Of a stretch of DNA of 64,000 nucleotides, positions 1 to 10,928 are shown piece after piece. Both the position numbers and the translations under genes were made by a program. Source of the stretch: Hermodice carunculata (lineage: Eukaryota > Annelida > Polychaeta > Eunicida > Amphinomidae); NCBI GenBank assembly GCA_964020975.1, contig OZ026615.1, forward strand, positions 34,278,795 to 34,342,794, read 5' to 3'. Each line of letters starts with the position of its first letter. Within the stretch, counting starts at the first letter, position 1. Below the pieces are notes generated by a model. It was not told the DNA's origin and searched no databases. It saw only the letters and a program-made list of their open reading frames with translations.

Positions 1-798
1 CATGTCATATGTGTATTATAAAATTGTTAAACCATATTTAATCTGGTGCGTGTAACTTGACATGGATATCTGAAAGTCAGGGACAAATGTATCCACTTCG
101 TTTTTCTGAAACAGCAGTATATGATAATACTTGTCCAAAGAGGAAGTTTAGATTGGTTTGATCAGCTAGTATTACTTCAGTGAATAAGGAAGTTTCTGTG
201 TCTTATCTGTTTATTTATATATTTACTTATTCATTCATTCTTCAAAAATGGTCACTGGTTCAGTGCACTGATCTTTTGCCATGTCCTGCATGATACAAAG
301 ATTAACATATCTAATATAAAGAGAAATGTAACAAACCCAAATTTGTGAGCCTAAGTACCGTTTGAACACTATTGAGTCTGATATTCAAAGAGTGCAGTCC
401 TATTCTGTACCACTCAACTGAAAAACTGTATAGTTCTTAATCATTATAAAAAATAAATTTGACATGATGCAGTTGAAAAAAATAATAACAAAATGACGTG
501 CAAACATCAATTATAATGGGGTTTGTGATGACAAAAAGTAAACACAACACAGTAATAAAATAGAAATTTACCAGACTTTATGTAAAAAAAGTGAAACTGT
601 GAATATCTGCTGAAACTGACAGTTTCAAAAATACCAAAAGGTGACAAGTGACAGGAGGATGAACGGCATGCCAGCAGAGCTCACATGACCATATCCCATC
701 ATAAGAATAGACGCATGGCAGCTGAACTGTTACAAATCTACAAGTAAACGTAGACCAGGGAGAGTCCAGCCAGTGACTCTATGGGCAACCCAATTATT
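1..798. other. No gene recognised; possible 3' UTR of the - strand candidate
   Basis: AT-rich sequence without recognisable coding or repeat content. If the terminal exon at 799-980 is real, its 3' UTR would run leftwards here to the - strand AATAAA at 215-210. Confidence 0.4.
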
Positions 799-980
799 CT
801 ATTGGTGGGGAGCTCCTTTGTTTGAATAACTGTACAGAGTTGGGGCATGTTCTAATTTCAGGCGGGAGATAGAATCAGCTGACGGTGTCTGTGGTTTAAA
901 ATACTGTTCTTGGAAACATTTAGATTTGTATATGATACACACAGAAAATATGAGGAAGCTGATCATTAAAACAATAAAAC
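799..980 (-). CDS. Candidate terminal exon of a single-pass membrane protein
   Basis: On the - strand a pyrimidine-rich acceptor (TTTTTTCTATTTTATTGGCAG) precedes a frame that opens with two bases of a codon and runs 59 codons to TAG at 801-799. It begins GFIVLMISFLIFSVCIIY, a plausible membrane segment of 18 residues, followed by basic/Cys residues (KSKCF) and a hydrophilic tail ending SNKGAPHQ. This is the layout of the last exon of a type I membrane protein with a short cytoplasmic tail. A - strand AATAAA lies at 215-210. I do not recognise the family. Chance frames of this length are common here, so the case rests on the splice site plus the hydrophobic-then-polar pattern. An alternative acceptor inside the exon (GATCAG, then C) would fit the upstream candidate exon but would remove half of the membrane segment. 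Confidence 0.42.
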
Positions 981-1270
981 CTGCCAATAAAATAGAAAAA
1001 ACACATGGTTATAAGCTTGTCATGCATGAATATATTCCAAATGGCTTATTGATCGATGATACCAGAAAATGTGAACAGCATCAGAAGTTTTTATGAATTT
1101 TTAATCGCAATGGGCCACTTTAAGTGCTGTTACACATTAGCAAAGGGTGGCGGACAGAGATGGTACCACATCATTATTTATGAGCCAAGAATAGGTGCTG
1201 CTGTGATGTAGTTTAGGCCAAATTAACATGGAACATCCAGATCTTTCTCAAAAATGTTGAAATTGCTTAC

Positions 1271-1416
1271 CGTGTATTCCTCAGATCTTCTTTGCCTTTA
1301 CTGTAAATCTCCTTCATGGAAACAATCAGGTTGCCACTTTTTAAACCTTTGCTGTAGACATACACATATGAAACATAGCTCCATGTGAGATCAATTTCAA
1401 GCCATCGGCTGAATTT
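1271..1416 (-). CDS. Candidate internal exon (- strand), unknown product
   Basis: The frame reads FSRWLEIDLTWSYVSYVYVY, then SKGLKSGNLIVSMKEIYSKG and KEDLRNTR, ending at a strong donor (CACG, then GTAAGC) on the - strand. The upstream end is uncertain: an in-frame TAG sits immediately before, so the acceptor would be that AG (exon from 1416) or the CAG eight bases on; neither has a good pyrimidine tract. The exon ends in phase 2 while the candidate terminal exon at 799-980 starts in phase 1, so either another exon lies between, the terminal exon uses its inner AG, or one call is wrong. Composition is protein-like (aromatic strand-like residues, then a Lys-rich stretch) but matches nothing I know. 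Confidence 0.35.
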
Positions 1417-1842
1417 CTATCCTTGCTTGGTATATATAATTACCTACATATGATAGGATATGATATAAGTATGCAGGATGATAATGCTACATGTCAGTAC
1501 TGCAGACTTTGATGCGAAACACTGTTCATGGTTTCTCCAGTGTTTCATGTAGGGTAGAAAAATACATTTTTTTCTGAGTGTTAAGAGAAGAACTGTGACA
1601 TTGCATGAATATGCATCATCTTGGCTTTGTGCTATGATTATTTGATTGCCAAGGGTGGAAGCCAATCAGAGAACAGGATTGCAGGTCGTTGTGAGATGTC
1701 CACGACCTGAAATTTCAACAAGGACCCAGTTTGCCAGTGTTGATGTGCTTGCCTGTGGCTCTCACAGGTGAGCAAAGACCAGTGTGATCAGTAGAATAGT
1801 TAAGCAAGTTACTTTGGAACATAATAGAATAGACTTTACTGC

Positions 1843-1970
1843 TCATCCAGGAGTCATTGCAGGCTCAGCCATGAGCCTTGGATTGCCCTTGACCTCAGCC
1901 TGACGGCTTCTGTCAAGGGCAATCCTGAATTGATGAATCCATGGATGCACCTGACATGACTCCTGGATGA
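1843..1970. repeat. Nested-hairpin element, 128 bp
   Basis: Outer arms of 15 bp (TCATCCAGGAGTCAT at 1843-1857 and ATGACTCCTGGATGA at 1956-1970) pair perfectly. Inside them 14-bp arms (GGATTGCCCTTGAC at 1880-1893, GTCAAGGGCAATCC at 1912-1925) also pair perfectly, and a third small hairpin (AGGCTCA ... TGAGCCT) lies at 1861-1878. It is either a compact fold-back transposon or DNA encoding a structured RNA. No other copy was seen in the window. Confidence 0.7.
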
Positions 1971-2390
1971 ATAGTAATGTCTCTAGTTGTCGTTTGTCAG
2001 TTTTCTTCACACAAATCAAAGGAAAGGTTTTGGCAAATTGCCTACTGGTAACAACAGACCTTGCACATGGCACAAGCCGTACACGTAGCGTCATTGTGAT
2101 ATTATCTATTATCTACTGTTTCCAATGGGAATCATGGAAGCAAGTAATTTGAAATATGTCAAATTAATACTGTATTTCCATTTAATCAGCGTAGAGTTAC
2201 ACATCACCTAGTTGTCATTGTTATGACACAAGTACCAAGTTTATTAAATCAGAATCAGTGTCATGTATCCCAGGTAGACATGATGATACATGTACCTCTC
2301 AGGGTGAAGGTGGAGACATTGACAAATGTAAGGAAAAATGTGATTGAAAAAAATTAAGAAAATTATTCATATCCATATTATTAACACTTT

Positions 2391-2614
2391 TCAACTCAAT
2401 TCACCGCCAAAGTGCCCAGATATGAATGGTCTGTTACAATGTTTCTACGTCAACATTATGTTAATGGAATACATTTTCGCAGAGAATTGTGGGTATGACC
2501 TATCATGACGGCATGCCTCATGTCAACAGCTTTCCTTGGCACATGGCAAGTTGTGTTCAACCCATGGCAAGGAAATCCATTGACTCAATCTCATGCTGAC
2601 CAAAAAGTTATTAA
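2391..2614. mobile_element. TTAA hairpin element, copy 1 (piggyBac-like MITE)
   Basis: Bounded by TTAA at 2391-2394 and 2611-2614, with the family hairpin GTCAACAGCTTTCCTTGGCA ... CATGGCAAGGAAATCCATTG at about 2524-2586. It has no coding capacity. The TTAA target site suggests piggyBac-mediated movement. Confidence 0.6.
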
Positions 2615-2743
2615 TTGTACTGCTGCACATGCAGTGTCTGCCAGGTCGGAGTTTTTCAATGTCCAACTATACCTGTGTTAGAAATATGCTTCATTGATAA
2701 TGAAATTTGGTATTTTGCCAATGAAATATGAGACACGTTGTGT

Positions 2744-2989
2744 TAACTCTTTCAGTGCCAATCACATCTAAAGTGGATCTACTAAAGTGAAACCAGTCTA
2801 AGTTATCATATGGATCTCAGATTCATATTCCTCATAAAAGGACCTCTCATTCAAATACAAACATGCCTGTAGTTCCAGAGAAAAAATCTCAGGTCAACAG
2901 CTTTTCTGGGCATGCATTGGGTGCACTATGCCCAATGTGCACCTAGGAAATTGTTGACTCAGTCTAAAATTTGGTACTTAAAGACTTAA
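2744..2989. mobile_element. TTAA hairpin element, copy 2 (piggyBac-like MITE)
   Basis: Starts TTAACTCTTTCAGTGCCAA and ends TTGGTACTTAAAGACTTAA, which pair as terminal inverted repeats with three mismatches and carry TTAA at both ends. The 246-bp body holds the family hairpin near 2893-2957 (tip GGGCATGCATTGGG / CCCAATGTGCACC). Same subfamily as copies at 23565 and 42853. Confidence 0.75.
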
Positions 2990-3889
2990 TTGCTGGAGCA
3001 AAAGTGTTTGACAGGTACCTTCAGCTTGCACTGTCTACTTGAGTACATGGTATTGTCATACAATCTTATTTAGTTACATACAGTGGCATATATACTGGTA
3101 TGTTGAAGGTAGGTGATAATCTATGGTAACTGTAAATTGCTTTATTTTCACGTGTATAAATTTTCACGGTATTGGTATTTTAGACTTTTCACTGTAGTTT
3201 TAATTTCACTGTTTTTGTACATAATTCCTGCTCGAACAATGTTAAAATACTATTTCACTGTGTTTTTATTTTGCACCAGCGAAATAAGTGAAAATAAAAA
3301 TACAGTGAAATTAAAGCAATTTACAGTAAGAAACATGACCAATGGACATTTTTGCAATTTTTCGGGAAAAGCTTAGCGAAAATACTAAAACAAAGTTGCC
3401 CAATTGTAATATAACTGTCTAAACAGTAACAGACTGTTAGGTCATTGTACAATTTACTTTAAGACAGAAATGTGCTCAGCCAGTGGTATCAAGTAACATG
3501 TTATCGCATTCAAGATAGTATTTTTTTGTCGTCTGATATCAGTAAAGTATAGGAATGTAGCAGGTGACTATTTTCTGCAACATATTGGGGACTGACTTAG
3601 GGTTATCAGCACAGAGAGACACTTTGATATGAAAAAACAAACAAACAAACAAACAAACAAACAAAAAAAAAAAACAATTAGCTTTAAGCTTAGCCTTATC
3701 TGAGAGCCATCTTGGATTTATGAAGTGAATGAGAGACAAAATAATAATTCTGCTTATATTAATGTAAATAACAAGATTTTAGTTCAATGTTTAACAATGG
3801 AGTGTTGAACATGCTGGACATTTTAGGTCAAATGCATCTGGTATCTTTCGAGTTCTTAATTTCAAAGCAAAATGTCAATGTGCTATATT
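2990..3889. other. No gene recognised; AT-rich, (ACAA)n run
   Basis: Contains an ACAA repeat and A-run at about 3637-3676. The segment around 3130-3370 has several short self-similar pieces (TTTCACTGT, GTGAAAATAAAAATACAGTG). No coding signal. Confidence 0.5.
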
Positions 3890-4928
3890 GCGAAGAAGCA
3901 CGTGCACAAGCACTTTGTGAAAGGTCGGGGAAACCCTTTTAGACAACACAGGTCATGGACAAATAGAACTTCGGAGTGTACTGGAAGTTGTAACACGTGA
4001 AGCTCAGCGACAACAGCCAGGACAAGGAATCCTGTAAGTATTTGAAAGGTTATTGTGTTTGTGGGTTCCTGCCTTGCCGTCGTCTTTACGAAAGTTGGCT
4101 CTGTGCCTGTATTGCTGACAAATCGGGTGTGCAAAAGTGCACACCAAAAATCACCAAATGGGTCAAGTGGGGCAGGTTATGAGTTAGAACACGCAAGTCG
4201 CGTGGCCAACACAAACCAGTGGAGACTGTGCAGACTAGAAACTGTACACCTTCAATTTTGTGCTGAAGTTAAAACCGTTTCAAATGTACATACTCGTACG
4301 CTCAACATCTTGCATTCTTACATATGAAATTGTCATCATCTTTTGTTAAAAACAAAAGATTTAATGAATTAAGAATCACAGTCATGCAAACTCCGAATGT
4401 TCCACCATATTTTATGCAGGTTATCACCATCACTGTAGCCTTCTCTCCATGAACAACATTCAAGATGGCCAAGTAGGTCAGTGTCCGCTACGGTGCACTA
4501 GCTTCATAGATGTCTATTTCCTATGCTACATACTGTTTTCAACGACATCACTTCAATTCAATCTAAATTTGTAAAATATGCCTAAACGAACTTGGGACTC
4601 AAAACCATGAATATGCAAAGCATAAGATCCACCAGTAACCCAACCTGTGTACCGCCATTGTGCCGGTACAAGTGGGTTTCTCCCAACTGTTGAGCACATG
4701 GAGACGGCCAGACAAGGAGTGGCTAGTAAGAATGCTATTCAGCAACACGGGCACAAAGCCAACTTTCGTAAAGATGACAGGAAGGCAGGAATTCTTGACA
4801 ACACGAACACAATAACCTTACGGATACTTACGGGATTCCTTGTAATGTCCTCTGTTTGTCCATGACTTGTGTTGTCTAAAACGGTTTTCCCGACCCTTCA
4901 CAAAGTCGTCACGCATGTGCTTCTTTGC
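3890..4928. mobile_element. Fold-back element with about 200-bp inverted arms
   Basis: The left arm (3890 to about 4112) starts GCGAAGAAGCAC and the right arm (about 4733 to 4928) ends GTGCTTCTTTGC; the two are inverted copies over most of their length, for example TTACGAAAGTTGGCTCTGTG on the left and CACAAAGCCAACTTTCGTAA on the right. Small indels separate the arms. The about 620-bp middle has no coding capacity. This is a non-autonomous DNA element of fold-back or long-TIR type; a clear target-site duplication was not found. Confidence 0.75.
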
Positions 4929-5623
4929 AAAATAAATCACCAAAAATTACTGCAAAGTCCCCATTTTTCTCTATTTCGAAATAGATATTGAACATAACAG
5001 ACTTCGTATGTAAAAAGTTGCTTATTTACTGCAGGTTCTAAACTTAATTTTCGAAGATTCGAAGGAACTACATCCCACTGCTCATTTTGTTGTGCAAAGC
5101 CTTTTACACAGTTTGTCCATGTGGTCGTTCATTTATTGCCATATTGTGCGCATTAATACTATTCACTTGACCTAAACTCATTTCAATACTGAGGGCCTTA
5201 TGGCCTTCAGTAAAAAACAGGGCAAGTTCTCTGGGCTGGGGACAGGCATATAGTTTGCAGCAGGTATCTGATGTGTTTTACTCTGTGTGAGGCCTATCAG
5301 GGGCTAAAGAGAAACAGCTGCATTGTGACTTTTCATAAGGCATTGTTTAACTAACATCACCAGTGGGGTCTGAAGAGAGTGAATTCAGATTGGATGCTCT
5401 AAGAGTGGCAGAGGATGGCAAAAGTAATTGTTGGCTGCACAGACACTTTCACAAACTTTTGCCACATGGCACAGGTAAATTGTTAGCTGACTGAAGAGCA
5501 GATTATTTTAACATACCGGTAATAATTCTTAACCGAATTACACCAATAACTATGCCCATTGTATTTGGTCAGAAATTCTTGGACAACATGTCAACTGGCG
5601 CGTATACCTACAGAAAAGCTTAC
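4929..5623. other. No gene recognised
   Basis: Unremarkable AT-rich sequence between the fold-back element and the candidate - strand exon at 5624-5728. Confidence 0.4.
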
Positions 5624-5728
5624 CTCCTTCAGGATATAAATCAGTAACTTGAAGCCTTTTTAGAAACCAATTTAATACGCATCTTCTCAAGTAATCATGC
5701 AGGGAACTTTGTAAACAATTACTGTCAC
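5624..5728 (-). CDS. Candidate internal exon (- strand), unknown product
   Basis: On the - strand the acceptor GCATTTTAATTAG is followed by 2 + 34 codons + 1 base and a good donor (GAAGGAG, then GTAAGC). The residues include CLQSSLHDYLRRCVLNWFLK and RLQVTDLYPEG, a plausible amphipathic helix then a Pro turn. It is symmetrical (phase 1 to phase 1), so it could join directly to the terminal candidate at 799-980 but not to 1271-1416. Splice quality is the main support; a 34-codon open frame alone is weak evidence. Product unknown. Confidence 0.3.
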
Positions 5729-7199
5729 CTAATTAAAATGCACGCCAGCATGTGATTCTTTAGCTTTGTCAAATTCTCTGGGCTCATGTGAGAACAAGAT
5801 GATTCTTCACCTTGTCATGCTGAAAATCTAATAGTCTTGTAATTTCCGATGTAGATATATATTTCAGACGTAAATTATCTGGATGTGACCAGTGACCCAA
5901 GTTAAGAGTAGATTTACCTGAATAATTAAATACCTGTCTGAAGGACTATTTTGCTGTGGTGGGCCAGTGCTGGTTGGAAAGGTTGTATCCTGTTGACTTG
6001 ACAACATCGGGATTAACTTTCTTAAAAAACTACAAAGAAAAGTACAAAGTCAGATTTTGATCAAAATTACAATTGTGGAAGAATTTCCTCTCATTTGTTT
6101 TCACATTCAGTTAAATCATACTTTCAGCCAGGTTTAATTGACCACAAATGAAGTTGAATTGAAAGTGACATTGGAGCATTCTGTTGGACAGGGTCAAATC
6201 AGCTGCAGCATGGACGAGTGACAAAAGAAGCAATCAGTTGAGCTTTAGTCTTTGATTGGCGTTGTAACACAAGGCACAAGCAACGTTTTTATGTTGCACG
6301 TATGCCTGGCCTCTGCAGGTAACGGGGCCACTGACTTGTCATGCAACCTTGCATGATGGACCTTACTGACTCAAAAAGAAAATACTAATCATTTCAGTGG
6401 CATCAAATCAGTCAGCCTAAATAGAATGCTTCACATACTGTTTTATTTATTGTTTCTTTTTTTTTTGTTCGCCGCTACAAGTGATCGCATCTATGAAATC
6501 CCACGAGAGGCTCAGAGATAAGGTATCTATGATGAGTGTCAAACAAACGGCATTGTCTGTCCTGGGCCCAGGTGGTGTATGGAATCACAAATTATTACCT
6601 TGATGAATGGATGATTGAGAAATGGTCCCTTGTTTCATTACCACATCAGATGTAACTCTGTGTACCGTCTGTCTGCTGTGGGCTTTGGCATTTATTAAAA
6701 GTGTATTTAATTAAGATAATTGGTTGGCACTTAGACCTACACATTGATGAGGACTGGACACAGCTTGTCCATTCTGATACATATTGATGAATGAATCATT
6801 AAAAAATAACACAGTTGCCACCTGTATAGCAGCCTATCTAATGTCACATTTTTTTGTTTTTGTTTTTGTTTTTATTTTTTTTTTGGGTACCACTTTCTGC
6901 ATGGCATGGTGTCTTTATTTACGATTGGATCTAAACCTAAAAGGCGTACCATATGTAACCACATTGAAAACATGTCCTTGAAATTAGTAAAGTCAATTCA
7001 TTTGTGATCCTTTATATAGATACATGCAATAGATAAGCATAACGTTTTTATTCAGTTGGTGCTGAACTTTTAACTGACATGCAGGTCAGAGCAGAACAAG
7101 TTTAAGAATATGTACAAGTATGTTAGATGATTTTAACACCAATAGCCACTCATACATGTGCTGTAACTCTGAATTTTAGAATAGAAGGTCACAATGTTT
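5729..7199. other. No gene recognised
   Basis: Unique-looking AT-rich sequence. A poly-T run near 6452-6467 and T-rich GTTTTT repeats near 6848-6883 are the only notable low-complexity parts. Short open frames here lack splice support. Confidence 0.4.
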
Positions 7200-7281
7200 A
7201 TGTGTGTGTGTGTGAGCATGCACATGTATGTATGTATGTATGTATGTATGTATGTATGTATGTATGTATGTATGTATGTAT
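7200..7281 (+). repeat. (TG)n followed by (TATG)n microsatellite
   Basis: GT repeats at about 7200-7213 and then about 14 TATG units at 7224-7281. The Tyr/Ile/His-rich frame on the - strand here is a translation of the repeat. Confidence 0.95.
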
Positions 7282-9048
7282 AAGTTGATATGAACCTGAA
7301 TGATACAATGTCGAGGTTTCTGGCATTGCACAGACATGTACTAATTAATGCCACGTTGTTACTAGAGATCTAGGATCACAAGTAGTCACAGAATAAAAAC
7401 TGCCCCTATATGTCACTCATTTTTTCCAACAACCTAAACTTAATAGCTGTAATGGTAACCTGCATTAAGCAGGTGTGTTTCTTTGTTGTAAGGATGAGCA
7501 TTAATAGAGGAAAACAGGTGCAAAAATGCATTTCTAGGTGACCACAGGACCTTGATTGTTGTCCCTTAAACCAGGATATCCACAGAACTCTTCATCATGA
7601 AAATCAGTTGATAAATTTTTGAGTTATGGGCAAAAACAGGCTCAATATATTTTTGAAACATGATGCATCTCCTTTTTGTAACTGAGAACAAATGGTATAA
7701 AAAAGCTAAAAAGTTACGACATTTCTTGTTTGAAGAGCCTTATAATGTTGACCTTCAAATTCTTTACATATTGTATTTGTGTCTTTTGGTCCAGAACTGT
7801 TTGTGTCTTTTGGTTCAGAACCACTTCCTAGTACAGTAGTCATTACCCTATTCCGCAGTCCAAACTCTTGCTCCCCATAAGCTAACCTGTCACTGTCTAA
7901 CCTATATACATATTGAAGTACTATTGTCTATATTGAACACGTTCTTTTGTAGAATTTTGACAAAGGCTGTATTATCCAAAATAAATTAAAGGGTCTTCAG
8001 GGGGTAACTACTCAGAAGATATAATTTTTGAGCTGGGCTATCCACAGAGCTCAGCATCATGATCATGCAAACCAAATGAGAACTTTTTCAGTTTTTGGCA
8101 GAAACAGATTTCTTGTAACTAGGTCATGATAATAGAAAGGTGGGTCAAGGACACTAATTCATCATATCTTGCATCACATGAGTTTAAATGCTCCACATGT
8201 ACTCAGAAACAATGGCAGAATGTTTGGCTGTCCCTGAGTTTTTCCATCATGAAAATTGGCCTTCATAAATTCATGAAAGTGGAGATCAATTACAGAATTT
8301 TTTTTCGCCCCACAAGGACACATGGCCCTAACCTTCATTTTTTTCATACATTGTACGTTGGGAAAAGTTGCACTGTGCAGTAGGCTATCCAAAGAAGCTA
8401 ACATGATGCAAATCTGGTGGTAATTTTTTGAGTTTGCACAAAAATATGTTTTCTTGTAAGTCATGACCCCAGCAAGTTTAGATCAAAATCCCAGTTTGAT
8501 TAACACAATATGAAAGTGTGAGGAGGGCGCCTACATTGTGCAGTATCTAACCTAGGACAGTCATTAGTAACTCACAGCTATGAGCCTTCAAACAATATCG
8601 AAAAAGTAGAAAAGTTGTGATTTTGAAAATGTATGTCAAGGTCATTAACAGAGTGCCAGGTGCACAACTGTAGTAAATAGTAAATAAGTGTAATTCTGGG
8701 AGAATGACCACTGGTTGGCCTCAGTGGTCTCTGAGATTCTATGTACATGTAGACAGTTTGTTTGGGGTAGAAAACAATTTTTTTTTACTAGTGACCTTGA
8801 TTTTAATACCTTTTAGGGGTACTGTAAATGAGGCAAATGTGTACCACGAGTCAGGCTGATGCTGGTTGAGACCTTTTTAAGTTATGACCAAAATGTGTTG
8901 TTTGTTTGTTTGTTTTTTTAATGGGATCACAATTGGAAAAGTATGTCAAAAAGGTCACTTATCAAATATCAGGTCACAAAAAGTGTTGGAATATTCTAGT
9001 TGAATTAATATACAAATTATGGTAAAAAAGAGAATATTTTGATTTTTT
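7282..9048. repeat. Degenerate repeat stretch, no gene recognised
   Basis: Loose repeats of the kind GAGTTATGGGCAAAAACAGG and ATCCACAGAACTCTTCATCATG recur with variation near 7570-7640, 8040-8110 and 8390-8460, as if an old dispersed repeat were present in several worn units. No coding potential seen. Confidence 0.45.
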
Positions 9049-9253
9049 AGCTCAGCTGACTAGTCAGTCAGGTTAGCTTATGTTATGACTAGCCGTCCGT
9101 CATCCATTCGTCGTCCGTCATCCACAATTCACATTTTAGACTTCTCCAAAACTGTCAGCCAGATTCACATCAAACTTGGTGGGGATGTGCCTTAGGTGGG
9201 TCTCTACCAAGTTTGTTACGATGGTCACGCCCCGATTTTTTAATGAATTTTTT
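9049..9253 (+). repeat. R1 repeat family, truncated head
   Basis: Starts AGCTCAGCTGACTAGTCAGT, followed by CCGTCC-rich sequence and a part of the first internal unit, then is cut by a full head at 9254. Same family as the following copies. Confidence 0.85.
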
Positions 9254-10928
9254 ACCTCAGCTGACTTGTCAGTCAGCTGAGGTTTTTTGAGGGTCCGTCG
9301 TCCGTCCGTCGTCCGTCCGTCCGTCGTCCACAATTCACATTTTCGACTTCTTCTCCAAAACTGTAAGCCAGATTCACTTTAAACTTGGTGGAGATGTGCC
9401 TTGGGTGGGTCTCTACCAAGTTTGTTCAATTGGTCACCGTCCAGTGATTTTTGGATTTTTAATGAATTTTTTTGTTCTTTTTTTGGGTAAATCTTAAAAA
9501 ATCTTCTTCTCCGAAACCGCTTACCCAATTGCTTTGATATCACACAGGAACACTCCCTGGGACTCCTAGTTCTTAATTTGTTCACCAGGTGGCGCTGCAA
9601 TTTTTTCCTAATTTTTTATGAATTTTTGTGTGTTAAAGCTATTTTCGACTTCTTCTCCAGAACCGTCACTCAGATTAAGCTGAAACATGGTGGATATATT
9701 CCTGGTAGAAGGGTCAAACAAAGTTGTTCACTATGTGGGAATGCTGCGGATTCCTGATTTTTAACGATTTTTTCAATTCTGGTACTTGTCGGTCAATGCA
9801 GCTTTCCTATTGATTACTATGGAAGTCAATGGGCATTCTAATGCTAATTCACATTTTCGACTTCTTCTCCAAAACCGTCATCCAGATTAACTTCAAACTT
9901 GGTGACAATGTACCTTGGGTGGGTTTTTACCAATTTTGTGCAAATGTTCATGCTCCAGTGATTTTGGGATTTTTAATGAATTTTTTTGTGTCTTTTTTTC
10001 GACAAATCTTAAAAAATCTTCTTCTCCGAAGCTGCTTACCCAATTGCTTTGATATTACACAGGAAGACATCTAGGGACTCCTTGTTGTTAATTTGTTCAC
10101 CAGGTGGGGCTGCAGTTTTTTTCTAATTTTTTATGAATTTTTGTGTGTTATAGCTATTTTCGACTTCTTTTCCAGAACCGTCACTCAGATTTAGCTTACA
10201 TGTGGTGGATATATTCCTTATGGAAGAGCCAAACAAACTTGTTCACTATGTTGGAATGCTGCGGATTCCTGATTTTTAATGATTTTTCAATTCGGCTCCT
10301 TTGGGGTAAATGCACCTTTACTATTGATTACCATGTAAGTCAATGGGCATTCCAATGCTAATTTACATTTTCGACTTCTCCAAAACCATCATCCAGATTT
10401 ACTTCAAACTTGGTGGCAATGTACCTTGGGTGGGTGTCTACCAGGTTGTTCCAATAGTCATGTTCCAATGAATTTGGATTTTTTTATGATTTTCTTTTCA
10501 AAAATCTCTACAAAAGTTTTAATAGGAAAGTTTAACATGGGAATTTCTTGTAATGGTCATAACTTTAATAATATTGACCAGATTTACTTCAAACTTGGTT
10601 GGGATGTGCCTTAGGTGGATCTCTACCAAGTGTGTTCAAATGGTCATGCTCTATTGATTTTTGGATTTTTTATGAATTTGTTTGTTCTTTTTTGGGGCAA
10701 ACCTTCAAAATTCTTCTCCTCACAGTGCAACATACATGAATTTTACTCTTCATTATAACTTGAGAACTACTTGAACTTTGATGTTGTACATGTAAGTGTT
10801 CTTCTATAAAGGTCAGACTTACTCAGAACATGGTCTCCTTGATCCTTTCCCAAGTTCATAGAGCTGCAAGTGTGATGAATGTCAAGATCAGCTGAGGCAC
10901 GGGCTGTTCACACAGCCCTCTTGTTGTT
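9254..10928 (+). repeat. R1 repeat family copy, head to tail
   Basis: The head CTCAGCTGAC-TTGTCA-GTCAGCTGAG is a perfect 10-bp hairpin, followed by CCGTCCGTCCGTC. Internal units of about 510 bp repeat twice, each with TTCACATTTTCGACTTCTTC, a CCTTGGGTGGGT block and CACCAGGTGGCGCTGCA. The tail has GGTCAGACTTACTCAG and ends ACAGCCCTCTTG. No open reading frame of meaningful length is present, so this is a non-autonomous dispersed repeat. The next copy starts immediately, in the same orientation. Confidence 0.88.
9582..9595 (+). promoter_or_regulatory. CTCF-like motif carried by R1 repeat
   Basis: TCACCAGGTGGCGC matches 13 of 14 positions of the bilaterian CTCF core (CCASYAGRKGGCRS). Identical sites occur at 11267-11280, 11788-11801 and 27701-27714, and decayed ones (GGTGGTGCTGC) in other R1 copies. 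Sequence match only; binding is inferred. Confidence 0.4.

Noticed and set aside
1444-1665. 73-residue - strand frame next to the candidate exon 1271-1416
   Set aside because: No splice junction connects it in phase, and the content is not recognisable.
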